Source of the DNA: Halobacillus naozhouensis
GTDB taxonomy: Bacteria; Bacillota; Bacilli; Bacillales; Halobacillaceae
Length of the DNA: 64,000 bases
NCBI RefSeq assembly: GCF_029714185.1
Contig: NZ_CP121671.1
Span: forward strand, 3,906,001 to 3,970,000
Direction: 5' to 3'
Part shown: positions 41,909-51,071 of the stretch, piece after piece
How positions within the stretch are numbered: the stretch's first letter is position 1
How the letters are laid out: each line of letters starts with the position of its first letter
Translations under genes and position numbers: made by a program
The notes under the pieces: model-generated
What the model saw: only the letters and a program-made list of their open reading frames with translations
What the model was told of the DNA's origin: nothing
Databases searched by the model: none

Positions 41909-42430
41909 ATGATTGAACTTCGGTATTTTTCAGAAAAAGATTTTCCCCAACTGATAGATTGGATGACGTCACCAGAATTCCTGCTTCAATGGGGCGGTCC
42001 TAAGTTTCATTATCCACTGAATTATGAACAATTAAAAGAATATGTAGTAGATTCGAATTCCGATCATTCGAGCCAGCTCATCTATAGCGTAGTCGATAAA
42101 CAGACAGATGCAACAATTGGGCATATTGCTCTAAGGAATATTGACAGAGGAAATCAATCGGCTCGGATTGGAAAGGTGATCGTCAGTGATGAAGCACGTG
42201 GCAAAGGAATAGGGACCTTGATGATGAAAGAAGTGCTGAAAGTGGCCTTTGATCAGCTGCAGCTGCATAAAGTCAGTCTTGGCGTGTTCGATTTCAATCA
42301 ACCTGCTATTCGCTGCTATGAAAAGGTCGGCTTTAAGAAAGATGGGCTGCTTCGTGATCACCGAAAAATGAATGATGAGTACTGGAGCCTCTACGAGATG
42401 AGCATACTAGATTCTGAATGGAATAGTTAG
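41909..42430 (+). CDS. GNAT acetyltransferase, RimJ/RimL type
   Basis: A 173-residue single GNAT domain. The acetyl-CoA motif is VIVSDEARGKGIGTLMMKEVL near residues 90-110, and FNQPAIRCYEKVGFKKDGLLRDH is the usual RimJ/RimL C-terminal part. The substrate could be a protein N-terminus or a small amine. A single gene ended by a strong terminator. Confidence 0.85.
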   Translation: MIELRYFSEKDFPQLIDWMTSPEFLLQWGGPKFHYPLNYEQLKEYVVDSNSDHSSQLIYSVVDKQTDATIGHIALRNIDRGNQSARIGKVIVSDEARGKGIGTLMMKEVLKVAFDQLQLHKVSLGVFDFNQPAIRCYEKVGFKKDGLLRDHRKMNDEYWSLYEMSILDSEWNS

Positions 42431-42437
42431 AAGTGGG

Positions 42438-42466
42438 AAAGGTCCACCGATCGTGGACCTTTCTAA
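42438..42466 (+). terminator. Intrinsic terminator after the GNAT gene
   Basis: AAAGGTCCACCG and CGTGGACCTTT form a perfect stem followed by TTTCT. Confidence 0.85.
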
Positions 42467-42576
42467 ATTATGGCTCTATCCAAAATCTTCTTACTACATT
42501 TCCATCTTCCTCAATACAGTTCTCAGCTTTTCTAAATCCAACGTTGGTTTGATTAGCATAGCTGATACATTGTCTA

Positions 42577-43509
42577 TTATCCTTTCTGCGAATGTTTATT
42601 TCTTACCTTCTTCATAATTAAAAATACTACCAGACCGATGATGGCCAGGAAAATCAATACAGGCAGACTGCCAATTACGAATACAATCAAACCCGAGAAA
42701 ATCGAGATAAGGAAATTAATACTTTTTAAAAACTGCTGCTTGGTCTGATCCCACGTATTTAATTCATCGCTGTTCACTCCAGAGATTCGAACATTGTCTT
42801 CCTGAATATGAACCGTCACGGTCGCCAGGTCTGTTTTATTCTGCAAATAATTCATGCGTCCCTGAATATCTTCTATTTCCCCCTGGACCTTGGCCAAATC
42901 CTCAGAAATCTTTAGCAGATCCTCTGTCTTCTCAGCTTGTTCCATAAAAGATAGCAGACGCTTCTCTACTACCTGTTTGGATTTCAAACGAGACTCAAGA
43001 TCTACGTATTCCTCCGTCACATCCTGACCTGAAATCGAACTTTCAAGCACCTTGCCGCTGCCTTCTTCCACTAACTTGATGAACTCGCGGAACTTCCCTT
43101 GAGGGATCCGTGCAGTGACATACCCGTTGACTGATCCCTCTCCAGTCTCCCCGGACATATTTGACTCCACTATATAGCCCCCGCGTTCGGCGACTTGTGT
43201 TTGAATGTCGGCGACGGTTTGCTGGTAATCCTTTACTTCTATCCTAAGGTTTGCCGTATAAATCACTTTTCGATCAGACTGGTTGACCTTTGCCGTTTCG
43301 GTTGAAGTCTTTTCTCCTTGAGAAGAGCCATCCTTCTGAGCAACTCCTGATTCATTTGGTGCAGGAGCAAATTTCCCGCTTTCTCCGCTACTCCCCTCGT
43401 TCATCAAAGCAGCTTCATTACCCGCTTCACTACTTTGAGAATCACTGCTGCAGGCTGTGGCTAGAATAAAGAAGCTAAGTACCAACACGATATAAAACCA
43501 TTTCTTCAT
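42577..43509 (-). CDS. DUF4349 lipoprotein with C-terminal membrane helices
   Basis: A 310-residue protein with a lipoprotein signal ending LATAC (Cys20), a Ser/Gly/Glu-rich linker to about residue 75, a DUF4349 domain (KVIYTANLRIEVKDYQQTV, VTARIPQGKFREFI, SSISGQDVTEEYVDLESRL), a coiled coil around residues 180-225 (MEQAEKTEDLLKISEDLAKV), and one or two membrane helices near the C-terminus (LIVFVIGSLPVLIFLAI). Function is unknown; the family is widespread as putative envelope lipoproteins. Confidence 0.87.
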   Translation of the reverse strand: MKKWFYIVLVLSFFILATACSSDSQSSEAGNEAALMNEGSSGESGKFAPAPNESGVAQKDGSSQGEKTSTETAKVNQSDRKVIYTANLRIEVKDYQQTVADIQTQVAERGGYIVESNMSGETGEGSVNGYVTARIPQGKFREFIKLVEEGSGKVLESSISGQDVTEEYVDLESRLKSKQVVEKRLLSFMEQAEKTEDLLKISEDLAKVQGEIEDIQGRMNYLQNKTDLATVTVHIQEDNVRISGVNSDELNTWDQTKQQFLKSINFLISIFSGLIVFVIGSLPVLIFLAIIGLVVFLIMKKVRNKHSQKG

Positions 43510-43694
43510 GTGTGCCCCCTATAGCTTTATTTTTATTTCTTTGTTATGTATAGACGTCAGTTACAAGAAAAGGTTTCCTTTATTAAAATAATTTTGACTC
43601 ACTGTTATAAGACTGCTCGGCTCCGAGATAACGAAAAACGATACGTCTTAACACAGTACTATTTACTTCTTTCACATTAGGCGTGGAATAATCA

Positions 43695-44264
43695 TCAACC
43701 CTTCATTTTGGTAAACTCTTCCTTCAAAACACCCATTAATACAGAGTCATGATATTCCCCATCATAGTAAAGATCATCTCGAATGACTCCTTCTTGCTTA
43801 AATCCTAGCTTTTGATACGATTTCATCGCCCTTTCATTATATGAAAAGACATCCAGGCCTACTCGGCGTAAATTTAAATGATTAAATCCGAATTCTAACA
43901 GCAGCGACATAGCCTCCGTACCATATCCATGACCCCAGTATGCTTTATTAAATATGGAAATTCGGACCACAGCTTTTCGATTTTGATGATCAATCTCAAG
44001 CATCGCCAAATCGCCAATAAGCTGGTTGTTTTTCTGCAGGCAAACCACCAAGTCAATTCTGCTGCTATCTGTTGAATTCCTTTCAAACCAGTTTTGAACA
44101 CCCGCACGGCTAAATACAGCTTGTGTCCCTGTCAGTCTTCTTCCCTCTTCATCCCATAAAGCTTTCCTATAGAATAAGTCCAAGTCCTCCTGCTCAATCG
44201 GCCTTAAATAGAGTCTGTTCCCTTCCAAGAATTTAATGTTACAAGATTGATCTATTCTGCTCAT
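43695..44264 (-). CDS. GNAT acetyltransferase, RimJ/RimL type
   Basis: A 189-residue GNAT protein with NRLYLRPIEQEDLDLFYRKA at the start, AYWGHGYGTEAMSLLLEFGF as acetyl-CoA motif near residue 112, and the RimJ/RimL end SYNERAMKSYQKLGFKQEG. The substrate is unknown. The second of two adjacent ATGs (44264) is seven bases from AGGAGG and was chosen. Confidence 0.85.
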   Translation of the reverse strand: MSRIDQSCNIKFLEGNRLYLRPIEQEDLDLFYRKALWDEEGRRLTGTQAVFSRAGVQNWFERNSTDSSRIDLVVCLQKNNQLIGDLAMLEIDHQNRKAVVRISIFNKAYWGHGYGTEAMSLLLEFGFNHLNLRRVGLDVFSYNERAMKSYQKLGFKQEGVIRDDLYYDGEYHDSVLMGVLKEEFTKMKG

Positions 44265-44474
44265 CATTTCCCCTCCTAAAAAAACTGTTCTTTAAGCGTT
44301 ATCATACTTCAATATGAACTCTTTCTCTACTCCGTTTGATAATTTGCCATCTTTTGTGGAAAATTAGAGGAATGGCTCATTTCTTATTAGTTTCTCTCAG
44401 GCCCAAAATGGGATAAAATTTGTTGTAAAGATAATCCCTTTTAAATCTATGTATGTTTAAGGAGTGTTTCCGCT

Positions 44475-45113
44475 TTGTTCACTTTTGAAAACGTTACATA
44501 TCTTGATATTTTGCATGTACCGTCGTTAACTATTCACGAACATCAGAAAACCTGTATTGTGGGTGAAAGCGGCAGTGGAAAGTCTACATTTTTAAAGCTG
44601 TTGAACCATATGATTTCACCTGGTGATGGCCAAATTTTTTTTCGCGGAAAAAATGTCACCGAACTGGAGCCCATTGCCCATCGAAGAGAAGTAGCAATGC
44701 TGACACAACATCCCGTATTGTTTGGCGAAAGCGTCAAAGAGAATCTTTTGGCCGGTGTGCGTTTCGCTGACCAGGAGGAGCCTGACGAAGCAACCTGTAA
44801 GCAAGCCATTGAACGGTTTCGTTTACACAAAAACCTCGATGATGAGGCGGAAAGGCTATCCGGCGGGGAGCAGCAGCGCTTAGCTTTGGCACGAATCACA
44901 TTGATGGACAGCCCTGTATATTTACTAGATGAACCTACCTCTTCTCTTGATGAAGAGCTGGAGCATGAAGTGATGAAGAACTTCATGGCATTTGCTGAAG
45001 AGCAGGAGAGAACAGTCATTTTCGTCACCCACTCCAGCTCCATTGCGTCTGCATTCTCCGATATAACGATTGATTTTCACGAATACACGTTAAAAGGAAA
45101 GGGTCCCTCATGA
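44475..45113 (+). CDS. fetA: ABC transporter ATP-binding protein, FetA (YbbL) type
   Basis: A 212-residue ATPase with Walker A VGESGSGKST near residue 33, signature RLSGGEQQRLAL near residue 135 and Walker B VYLLDEPTSSLD. It pairs with the FetB-type permease that starts four bases before its end. E. coli FetAB (YbbLM) lowers iron toxicity under oxidative stress and is proposed to export iron. The TTG start at 44475 has AAGGAG about nine bases upstream. The sequence of the permease supports this assignment more than the ATPase does. Confidence 0.85.
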   Translation: MFTFENVTYLDILHVPSLTIHEHQKTCIVGESGSGKSTFLKLLNHMISPGDGQIFFRGKNVTELEPIAHRREVAMLTQHPVLFGESVKENLLAGVRFADQEEPDEATCKQAIERFRLHKNLDDEAERLSGGEQQRLALARITLMDSPVYLLDEPTSSLDEELEHEVMKNFMAFAEEQERTVIFVTHSSSIASAFSDITIDFHEYTLKGKGPS

Positions 45114-45913
45114 GAGAAGAAATGATCAACTTGACCCTCTGGCAGTTGGGAGCCGCTTATGTATTTATCCTTATTTTATTAGCAATTGTTCGCTGGCGTA
45201 AGATCCCAAGGGAAAAGCAGATTTTAATTGCAACGATACGAATGACACTGCAACTGCTCATCGTTGGTTATATTCTAATGCTATTGTTTGATAACCCTCA
45301 CCCGTTACTTACAATTCTTATTGTTGCCATTATGGTGGCCTTCTCGGTACGGAATATTTCAAGCAGGGTACGAGGGGAACTGGGCAAACCGTTAAAGCGT
45401 GCGATATTGATCTCTATGGTTGCTGGGTCAGTAGTTAGCTTACTTTACTTCAACTTTATCGTGATCCAGCTTTCCCCATGGTATGACCCACAGTATTTTA
45501 TTCCCATTGCCGGCATGATTATCGGCAATTCCATGACCGGGGTGACGCTTGGTGTACAAACCTTGCTTGATGGGATGAATGATCAGCGTCAGAAAGTGGA
45601 AGCAGCCTTAATGCTTGGTGCAAGTCCTCAGGCGGCCACTAAAAAATGGGTGAATCGTGCCTTTGACTCTGCGATTCTGCCGACAATTAATAAAATGGTC
45701 GGTATGGGGATTGTGTTTTTACCTGGTATGATGACAGGACAGATTTTGGCTGGAGCAAGTCCATTTATCGCTGTTGAATATCAAATTGCCATTTTGTTAG
45801 GTATTATTGGAGCCGTTTCCCTGACGGTCATTTTATTTGTTAATCTAGCTTATAAAGTATTTTTCAATGAACGGAGTCAATTGCTTCATAACGCGATGAA
45901 TGGAAAAAGTTGA
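45110..45913 (+). CDS. fetB: ABC transporter permease, FetB (YbbM, UPF0014) type
   Basis: A 267-residue membrane protein with about seven helices. UPF0014 signatures: ATIRMTLQLLIVGYIL near residues 43-58, MIIGNSMTGVTLGVQTL near residue 143, LGASPQAATKKWV and GMVFLPGMMTGQILAG-type residues (VFLPGMMTGQILAG). It is translationally coupled to fetA. It probably forms the membrane part of an iron exporter, by analogy with E. coli FetB. Confidence 0.88.
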   Translation: MREEMINLTLWQLGAAYVFILILLAIVRWRKIPREKQILIATIRMTLQLLIVGYILMLLFDNPHPLLTILIVAIMVAFSVRNISSRVRGELGKPLKRAILISMVAGSVVSLLYFNFIVIQLSPWYDPQYFIPIAGMIIGNSMTGVTLGVQTLLDGMNDQRQKVEAALMLGASPQAATKKWVNRAFDSAILPTINKMVGMGIVFLPGMMTGQILAGASPFIAVEYQIAILLGIIGAVSLTVILFVNLAYKVFFNERSQLLHNAMNGKS

Positions 45914-45988
45914 TTTGAATTTTTTCAGTTCTTTTATTAAACAAGATATAATTGTTTTATAATGAAAATTTCCTTTGGAGGGATTGGT

Positions 45989-46819
45989 ATGGAATTTACT
46001 TTTGACTCAACCTTTAAGCTAAGAGACTTCGTGGAAGAGAATAACCAGATTTTTGAAAGTACACTATTATCAGAAGCAGTAAATGTCAAAGATAAAATTA
46101 GCAAAATCCTTGAGATAGGTAATATTGATCTTGTCAATAATGCGCATAAACTAGTTGTTTATATTATAAATGGTGAAGAGAAGGAACTTAATAAGTTTGC
46201 CAAACAAGAAGGTATCGCCTGGGCTACTCACTCCATAGAATTATCATTTAAGTTGGAGTGGGTACAAGCTATCCGAAGAACCTTATGGAATTTTATAGAA
46301 CGATATTATAAATTAGCACAGAAAAGGAATATTGAGGAGTTCTTTGAATTGGAACTAGAAATAAATGACCGAGTGGATGGATTTTTAAATTCATTCTTTA
46401 TTAGTTACTCTACATACAAGGATTCATTAATTCATGCCCAAAGAGAGTTAGTAGAAAATTTATCGGTTCCGATTATCCCCATCAATCAATCTGTTTCTAT
46501 TTTGCCATTAATCGGTTCTGTAGACTCCTCTCGAGCTGATATTCTTAAAGAGAAGGTATTGACAGAAGTTTCAAGGTTAGGAATGCAAACATTAATTATA
46601 GATTTATCGGGAATTGCATCTATGGATAGGGAAATTATTTTCGACTTAATGAAGATTATTGATGGCATATCTATGATGGGATGCAAGACTGTTATTACAG
46701 GGTTAAGAAAGGAAATTGTAACAGAGATGACAGACCCGGGACTTTCATTTAATCAAAATACGAAAACTTTAGCGACTTTACAACAGGCATTAAGTGAACA
46801 CTTTATCGTCAAAGAATAG
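45989..46819 (+). CDS. RsbR-type STAS protein (stressosome-like)
   Basis: A 276-residue protein with a helical N-terminal half, similar to the RsbRD N-terminal region, and a C-terminal STAS domain from about residue 160 (VSILPLIGSVDSSRADILKE, TLIIDLSGIASMD, VITGLRKEIV). In RsbRA the STAS domain is phosphorylated by RsbT on Thr171 and Thr205. Here the first position is Ser in DSSRA, and the second, after SGIASMD, is Arg instead of Thr. It could be an alternative stressosome subunit. No rsbS or rsbT is near. The ATG at 45989 has GGAGGG upstream. Confidence 0.8.
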   Translation: MEFTFDSTFKLRDFVEENNQIFESTLLSEAVNVKDKISKILEIGNIDLVNNAHKLVVYIINGEEKELNKFAKQEGIAWATHSIELSFKLEWVQAIRRTLWNFIERYYKLAQKRNIEEFFELELEINDRVDGFLNSFFISYSTYKDSLIHAQRELVENLSVPIIPINQSVSILPLIGSVDSSRADILKEKVLTEVSRLGMQTLIIDLSGIASMDREIIFDLMKIIDGISMMGCKTVITGLRKEIVTEMTDPGLSFNQNTKTLATLQQALSEHFIVKE

Positions 46820-46858
46820 AAACCAGCTTCCAACAATATTTATAACCACTTAATTAGA

Positions 46859-46892
46859 AAGTGCCTCGCGGGCGGATACACGCGAGGCACTT
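46859..46892. terminator. Terminator between convergent genes
   Basis: AAGTGCCTCGCG and CGCGAGGCACTT form a perfect 12-pair stem around a ten-base loop. The T-run is weak on both sides. Confidence 0.7.
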
Positions 46893-46914
46893 CAGTGATT
46901 ATGCGATAAATTAT

Positions 46915-48789
46915 TTATTCGAAAGTAACAGCCTTGTTTCCGTCTACTATTGGCAAGATGACCTTACTACGCTTCGGATCAATTGTAATCTTAGTACCCG
47001 CTTCCGGGCGAATCGTATAGTTATGGTCGGAAGCAAGCAGCACCACACCTAGTTGATGACCTTCTTCAAAGATATAATCATCGGGCTGCATCCCCCAAGT
47101 AAACTTATATTCTTTCCCTGGTACAAGGGAGTGCGATTCAGAGATCGAATGGCGGTTTTGTGGATCTATCCATCCCCTTGTAACAATTTCAAAAGTCTCC
47201 CCATCTGGAGCATAATCTACTAACAATGCAGTGAGATTAGCGGCACGGGCATCAATGCTTGCCCGAATAGAAACTTCCGGGGTTCCACTAATCCGCAATG
47301 GAGACTCAAGCTTCGGGGTTTGGTAAACGAGACGATTCTCATGCTCGCTGTTTGGATTTTCCGCAAGCGTCTTGGCTGTTATAGACGGATTGTCTACAAA
47401 CGCGGCTGTCGTCTTGTTTTTTCCTGACATTGGCTTAGGATCAAGGCTGGTTCCTTCCTGCTGGAAATAAAGCGATACACCATTGGCATCTTTGGCAGGC
47501 CATGAGTCATACGTTTTCCAATCCCCATCTTCACGCTGAATATCTACCATAGGCTCTTCCATTATATTATTGTCAATATCATACAACCAATGATCAAACC
47601 ATTTATTCAGTGTATCAAGCCATTCTTCATTACGAAGGTAATAGGGATTGGCATGTCCGCTCTGATGGAGCCAAAGTTTACGCTCTACATTGTTTTCCCC
47701 AAGGGCATCCCACCATTGAGATAAGTGTTTCATCTTAACATTCCAATCATTAAGACCATGTACGGCCAACACACTGGCTTCAACTTTATTAGCATCTTTT
47801 ACATAATTCCGTTCATCCCAATACTCATTGTAGTCGCCTGTTTCGCGATCCTGTAATCTCTCCAGCTTCTTCAGCACGTCATTACATTCTTCAGGATTCG
47901 CTCGTGTCGTAACGGCCTGGGCCAGCACGTCTGTGTCTTCCCCTTGATAACCTCCTGGTGCTACTACTGCACCATTCGCACGATAATAGTCATACCAGCT
48001 GCTGATTGCAGCAATTGGGACGATCGTCTCTAAGCCTTCCACACCTGTGGTGGAGACAGCATTCGGCAGAGTCCCATTATATGAAATGCCGATCATTCCT
48101 GTACTGCCTGTCGTCCAATCAGCTTTAACCAGATTCCCTTCACTGTCATAAGCTTTTGTTCTTCCGTTTAACCAATCAATTACAGCTTTTGTTCCAAGTG
48201 TTTCGTTTTTGCCGCCAGAAGTTGCACACCCATTAGAAAGTCCGCTGCCCAAACTTTCCGCCAGGACTACTGCATATCCGCGCGGAACGAAATAATCATC
48301 ATAGTAGCCAGGAAAAGAGGGTTCAGACGCACCGGCCACCGTCGCGCTGGTTGCGCCTTGATTCTCAGTAAGACTTACTGCCTCCTGCTTATTTTTACCT
48401 TTCTTCACAGGCTTCCTATGATCCACTGGATTTAAAGGCACATCGACATCATGAAAGTTAATCGGGTTAAGTCCAGCACGATACGGGCTCATTTCATAGA
48501 TAACGGGGACTTTCAAACCCTGTTCCGTTTCCTTCGGTCGAATGATATCTGCATGAACACGATCGAGTTCGCCGTCCCCGTCACTATCTACGGATGTTTC
48601 AATAAAGACGGTTTCCCTGATGGCTTCTTCGTGGGAATAAACCGGTTGAGTTTTTCCATCCACCACTTCAATTTGTTGAACATCTGAAGACTTTGCATTC
48701 CCTTCTTCAGCGGCCGCTGGCTGAACGGCAGCTACTGTGGATAACATCAATAATAAAAACGTAGTATGTAAGAATATTCTTTTCCTCAC
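46915..48789 (-). CDS. Secreted Xaa-Pro dipeptidyl-peptidase / CocE family hydrolase
   Basis: A 624-residue exported S15-family hydrolase. Signal peptide with cleavage after PAAAEE-type AAA near residue 27; then an alpha/beta hydrolase domain with GMIGISYNGTLPNAVSTTG near residue 243, where the elbow Ser sits in GISYNG, and AVHGLNDWNVKMKH with the acid Asp; and a C-terminal jelly-roll X-Pro domain (TPEVSIRASIDARAANL, QLGVVLLASDH). It removes X-Pro dipeptides or cleaves esters outside the cell. Its size is near that of secreted PepX-like proteins of Bacillaceae. Confidence 0.88.
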   Translation of the reverse strand: MRKRIFLHTTFLLLMLSTVAAVQPAAAEEGNAKSSDVQQIEVVDGKTQPVYSHEEAIRETVFIETSVDSDGDGELDRVHADIIRPKETEQGLKVPVIYEMSPYRAGLNPINFHDVDVPLNPVDHRKPVKKGKNKQEAVSLTENQGATSATVAGASEPSFPGYYDDYFVPRGYAVVLAESLGSGLSNGCATSGGKNETLGTKAVIDWLNGRTKAYDSEGNLVKADWTTGSTGMIGISYNGTLPNAVSTTGVEGLETIVPIAAISSWYDYYRANGAVVAPGGYQGEDTDVLAQAVTTRANPEECNDVLKKLERLQDRETGDYNEYWDERNYVKDANKVEASVLAVHGLNDWNVKMKHLSQWWDALGENNVERKLWLHQSGHANPYYLRNEEWLDTLNKWFDHWLYDIDNNIMEEPMVDIQREDGDWKTYDSWPAKDANGVSLYFQQEGTSLDPKPMSGKNKTTAAFVDNPSITAKTLAENPNSEHENRLVYQTPKLESPLRISGTPEVSIRASIDARAANLTALLVDYAPDGETFEIVTRGWIDPQNRHSISESHSLVPGKEYKFTWGMQPDDYIFEEGHQLGVVLLASDHNYTIRPEAGTKITIDPKRSKVILPIVDGNKAVTFE

Positions 48790-48998
48790 ACATAATCCCC
48801 TCCTTGATAGAATTCCATAACTTTTACATTCGATGAAAATCTAGACAATTCCTTGTTTTGCACATGAAAAACGTAAAATCAATAGAAAGGACGCAGGTCT
48901 TATGCACCAGGAGGAAATGTACAGACCGATATGTAGACATGCCCTGCTCAATGAGCTAAATTTTAGAGTAATTTAGCAGATGGCCGATCCAAAAAACA

Positions 48999-49036
48999 GA
49001 AAAGCCGATCCTAGATTCCCTCTAGCATCAGCTTCT
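48999..49036 (-). terminator. Intrinsic terminator after the SnoaL-like gene
   Basis: On the minus strand AGAAGCTGATGCTAGA pairs with TCTAGGATCGGCTTTTCT around five bases, followed by a T-run. Confidence 0.8.
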
Positions 49037-49044
49037 CTGGGTTA

Positions 49045-49497
49045 TTAATTTGAAGTGTTCTTTAATTCCTCTGTCATATTTTCTGCTAAATCCGGCCTGC
49101 CATGATATTGTGCAGGCGTATTTTGAAAAAGTTCCACTTTCCACTCATGATTTATTTTCACTGCCATAAGTGTTTGATGTGCGTTAAGCTCTGGATTGAG
49201 TTCTGATTTACCAGGTGGGACCATCCCTACGATAGCACGCAGTACTGCACTTTCCTCTCCTAATAGCCGAACCTCCTTTACTTTACTAGTAAAAGGTGGA
49301 GTAGGATGCTGGGCAAAAATTTCACTAAGGTGGGTGGATATCTCGTCGGGTCCCGCTAACAAACTACCATCAAATCCAATTTGTTCCCCTGTTTCTGTAT
49401 ATAAGTCAGCCATTCCTTTTGCACTGCGATTATTCCACGCACGAATTAACTTTTGATAAAGGTCAGTCACTTCTTCTTTTATTCTAGTGTTATCCAA
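49045..49497 (-). CDS. SnoaL-like / DUF4440 protein
   Basis: A 150-residue protein of the NTF2-like fold (SgcJ/EcaC group). It starts with a helix (VTDLYQKLIRAWNNRSAKGMADLY) leading to GFDGSLLAGPDEISTHLSEIF and a sheet (ESAVLRAIVGMVPPG, NAHQTLMAVKINHEWKVELFQNTPA). Such proteins bind small ligands or are of unknown role. No neighbours suggest a pathway. Confidence 0.8.
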   Translation of the reverse strand: MDNTRIKEEVTDLYQKLIRAWNNRSAKGMADLYTETGEQIGFDGSLLAGPDEISTHLSEIFAQHPTPPFTSKVKEVRLLGEESAVLRAIVGMVPPGKSELNPELNAHQTLMAVKINHEWKVELFQNTPAQYHGRPDLAENMTEELKNTSN

Positions 49498-49743
49498 CTG
49501 ATTTGCCTCCTCTTATAAGATTCTAGTTACATTGAATGTATCATATCTGCCACTAGAAAACTTCTTTACAGCCATTATCACACAACCTGCCTCAAATAAG
49601 GGATTTATATCCATTTCGAAAGACCTCTTCTTAACGCCAACTTTCATAAACAGTAGGTATACGGAATTATTTTCCTTTTATTAACAGGAATTACCCTATT
49701 CCTAAGAGAAATAGTTTGTAGATTAATCTCGAGGAGGATATCT

Positions 49744-50793
49744 ATGAAAAGTAAAGTACTAACAGCAATAGTAAGCGGTGTCTTACTGTTATCGGGAACA
49801 TTCTTAACAGGAAATACCGTTCTAGCAGGGGATAACGGCCCTAGTGGACCGAACTACGGTGGAAATGAAACAATTAAAAATGAGCGTCTCCACTCCTATG
49901 ATGAAATGGTGGAATTCTTAGAAAAAGCTGATAAGCGTTCGGAAGCATTAGAGCTTGAAGTGTATGGCCAGTCCGTACAAGGCAGGGATTTATACTTGGC
50001 CAACTTCGGCATCGATGAAGATAACCCTACCATATTATTTTTAACTCAGCAGCACGGGAATGAAACGCTGACAACAGAAGGCGCCCTTCAAGTCATTAAA
50101 CACTTAACTTCTAACGGAAAACAAGTGCAGGAAATCCTTAATAATGTAAATGTACTAATCGCTCCACGGCTAAATGTTGACGGGGCAGAAGGTGATGTCA
50201 ATTTCTCCTTGGAGGATTATGTTGCCGGCACTCACACTCGTTACAACGCAAATGGTGTTGACCTCAACCGTGACCATGTAGAGCGTAATCAGCCGGAAAC
50301 AAAAGCATTACATCAAAATGTACTACAAAAATATCAGCCAGATTATATGATTGACCTGCATCATCAGGGGACTCAAACGACTTTAGGGGATACTGGGGAG
50401 CTTGTATCCGGATCTATCCTCTATCCAACTAACGAAAATGTAGATCCAGAAGTTCGGGAACAATCAAAACAGCTTGGTGCAGTCGTTTACAATGCAATTG
50501 ACTCTAAAGGGTATGGTCTTATTTCCAAATACCCTGGCAGTAACAAACCAACGATCAGCAGAAACGGGTTGGCCCTAGAGTATGGAATCGCAACCTTACT
50601 ACTGGAAGTGCGTGGAATGGCAGACCATTGGTACGAGGATTACGTCTTGGGACAGAAGAGTAACGGTTACCTCATACAACAGGTGGTAACAGCTATGGAA
50701 GCGAGCTTGAAGGCGCTTGCTGACGGCTCGATCCAATCCGCCGACACTTCATTCTGGGAAACCCTGCCTGAAAGTAACTACTCTGGTGAATAA
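49744..50793 (+). CDS. Secreted M14 zinc carboxypeptidase
   Basis: A 349-residue exported metallopeptidase. Signal peptide near residues 1-28 (VLTAIVSGVLLLSGTFLTGNTVLAG). Zinc ligands His and Glu are in QQHGNE near residue 98 and the third His in DLHHQG near residue 204. Substrate arginine and NRD are in ANGVDLNRDH near residue 172, and the catalytic Glu is in TLLLEVRG near residue 291. It removes C-terminal residues from peptides outside the cell. The ATG has GAGGAGGATATCT in front. Confidence 0.9.
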   Translation: MKSKVLTAIVSGVLLLSGTFLTGNTVLAGDNGPSGPNYGGNETIKNERLHSYDEMVEFLEKADKRSEALELEVYGQSVQGRDLYLANFGIDEDNPTILFLTQQHGNETLTTEGALQVIKHLTSNGKQVQEILNNVNVLIAPRLNVDGAEGDVNFSLEDYVAGTHTRYNANGVDLNRDHVERNQPETKALHQNVLQKYQPDYMIDLHHQGTQTTLGDTGELVSGSILYPTNENVDPEVREQSKQLGAVVYNAIDSKGYGLISKYPGSNKPTISRNGLALEYGIATLLLEVRGMADHWYEDYVLGQKSNGYLIQQVVTAMEASLKALADGSIQSADTSFWETLPESNYSGE

Positions 50794-50842
50794 CCGCCAA
50801 AAGCCTTAAACCCCGATAGCCAATTCATGAGAAGTTCTATGG

Positions 50843-50848
50843 TATAAT
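50843..50848 (+). promoter_or_regulatory. Extended -10 promoter element before the mnmH leader
   Basis: TGGTATAAT is an extended -10 with a perfect TATAAT at 50843-50848. No good -35 is visible, as is common with extended -10 promoters. A start near 50855 would give a leader of about 215 bases before mnmH. Confidence 0.65.
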
Positions 50849-50866
50849 AGAGTAGTAAATAACTCA

Positions 50867-51040
50867 TTAAGGGGTTTTGAGCGTCACTATTTCATTTTCT
50901 GTTGTGACTGCTTTAGTAGAATTCCGGGGCGCGATGCCAGCGGATGAATCTACTAAATTTCATTAACTATATCCTAATTATTCTTAACTTGTAATCCTAA
51001 CCCCTCTAGTGCTCTGTTTTGGCACTTAGGGGGTTTTTTT
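50867..51040 (+). ncRNA. Structured leader RNA / candidate riboswitch or attenuator before mnmH
   Basis: This leader carries several helices. GTCAC (50883-50887) pairs with GTGAC (50904-50908). TTTAGTAGA (50912-50920) pairs perfectly with TCTACTAAA (50949-50957) and extends inward through TTC/GAA with one bulged A, enclosing a GC-rich core with GGC and GCC around GCGAT. At the end CCCCTCTAGTGC (51001-51012) and GCACTTAGGGGG (51022-51033) plus a T-run form an intrinsic terminator. AGGGGTT near 50870-50876 can pair with AACCCCT (50999-51005) and would break the terminator. This is the layout of a cis-acting switch. I match it to no known class. A free small RNA with its own promoter and terminator is the alternative. 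Confidence 0.6.
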
Positions 51041-51071
51041 CTAGACGGAGTTGCGAAAGGCGGATGAACAA

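Noticed and set aside
44292..44474. tRNA or riboswitch in the leader of fetAB
   Set aside because: No cloverleaf, conserved riboswitch words or terminator could be found; only AT-rich promoter-like sequence.
48903..48977. A 24-codon frame with AGGAGG near its start
   Set aside because: The AGGAGG lies inside the frame and only three bases before an internal ATG; the composition is not protein-like and it has no context.
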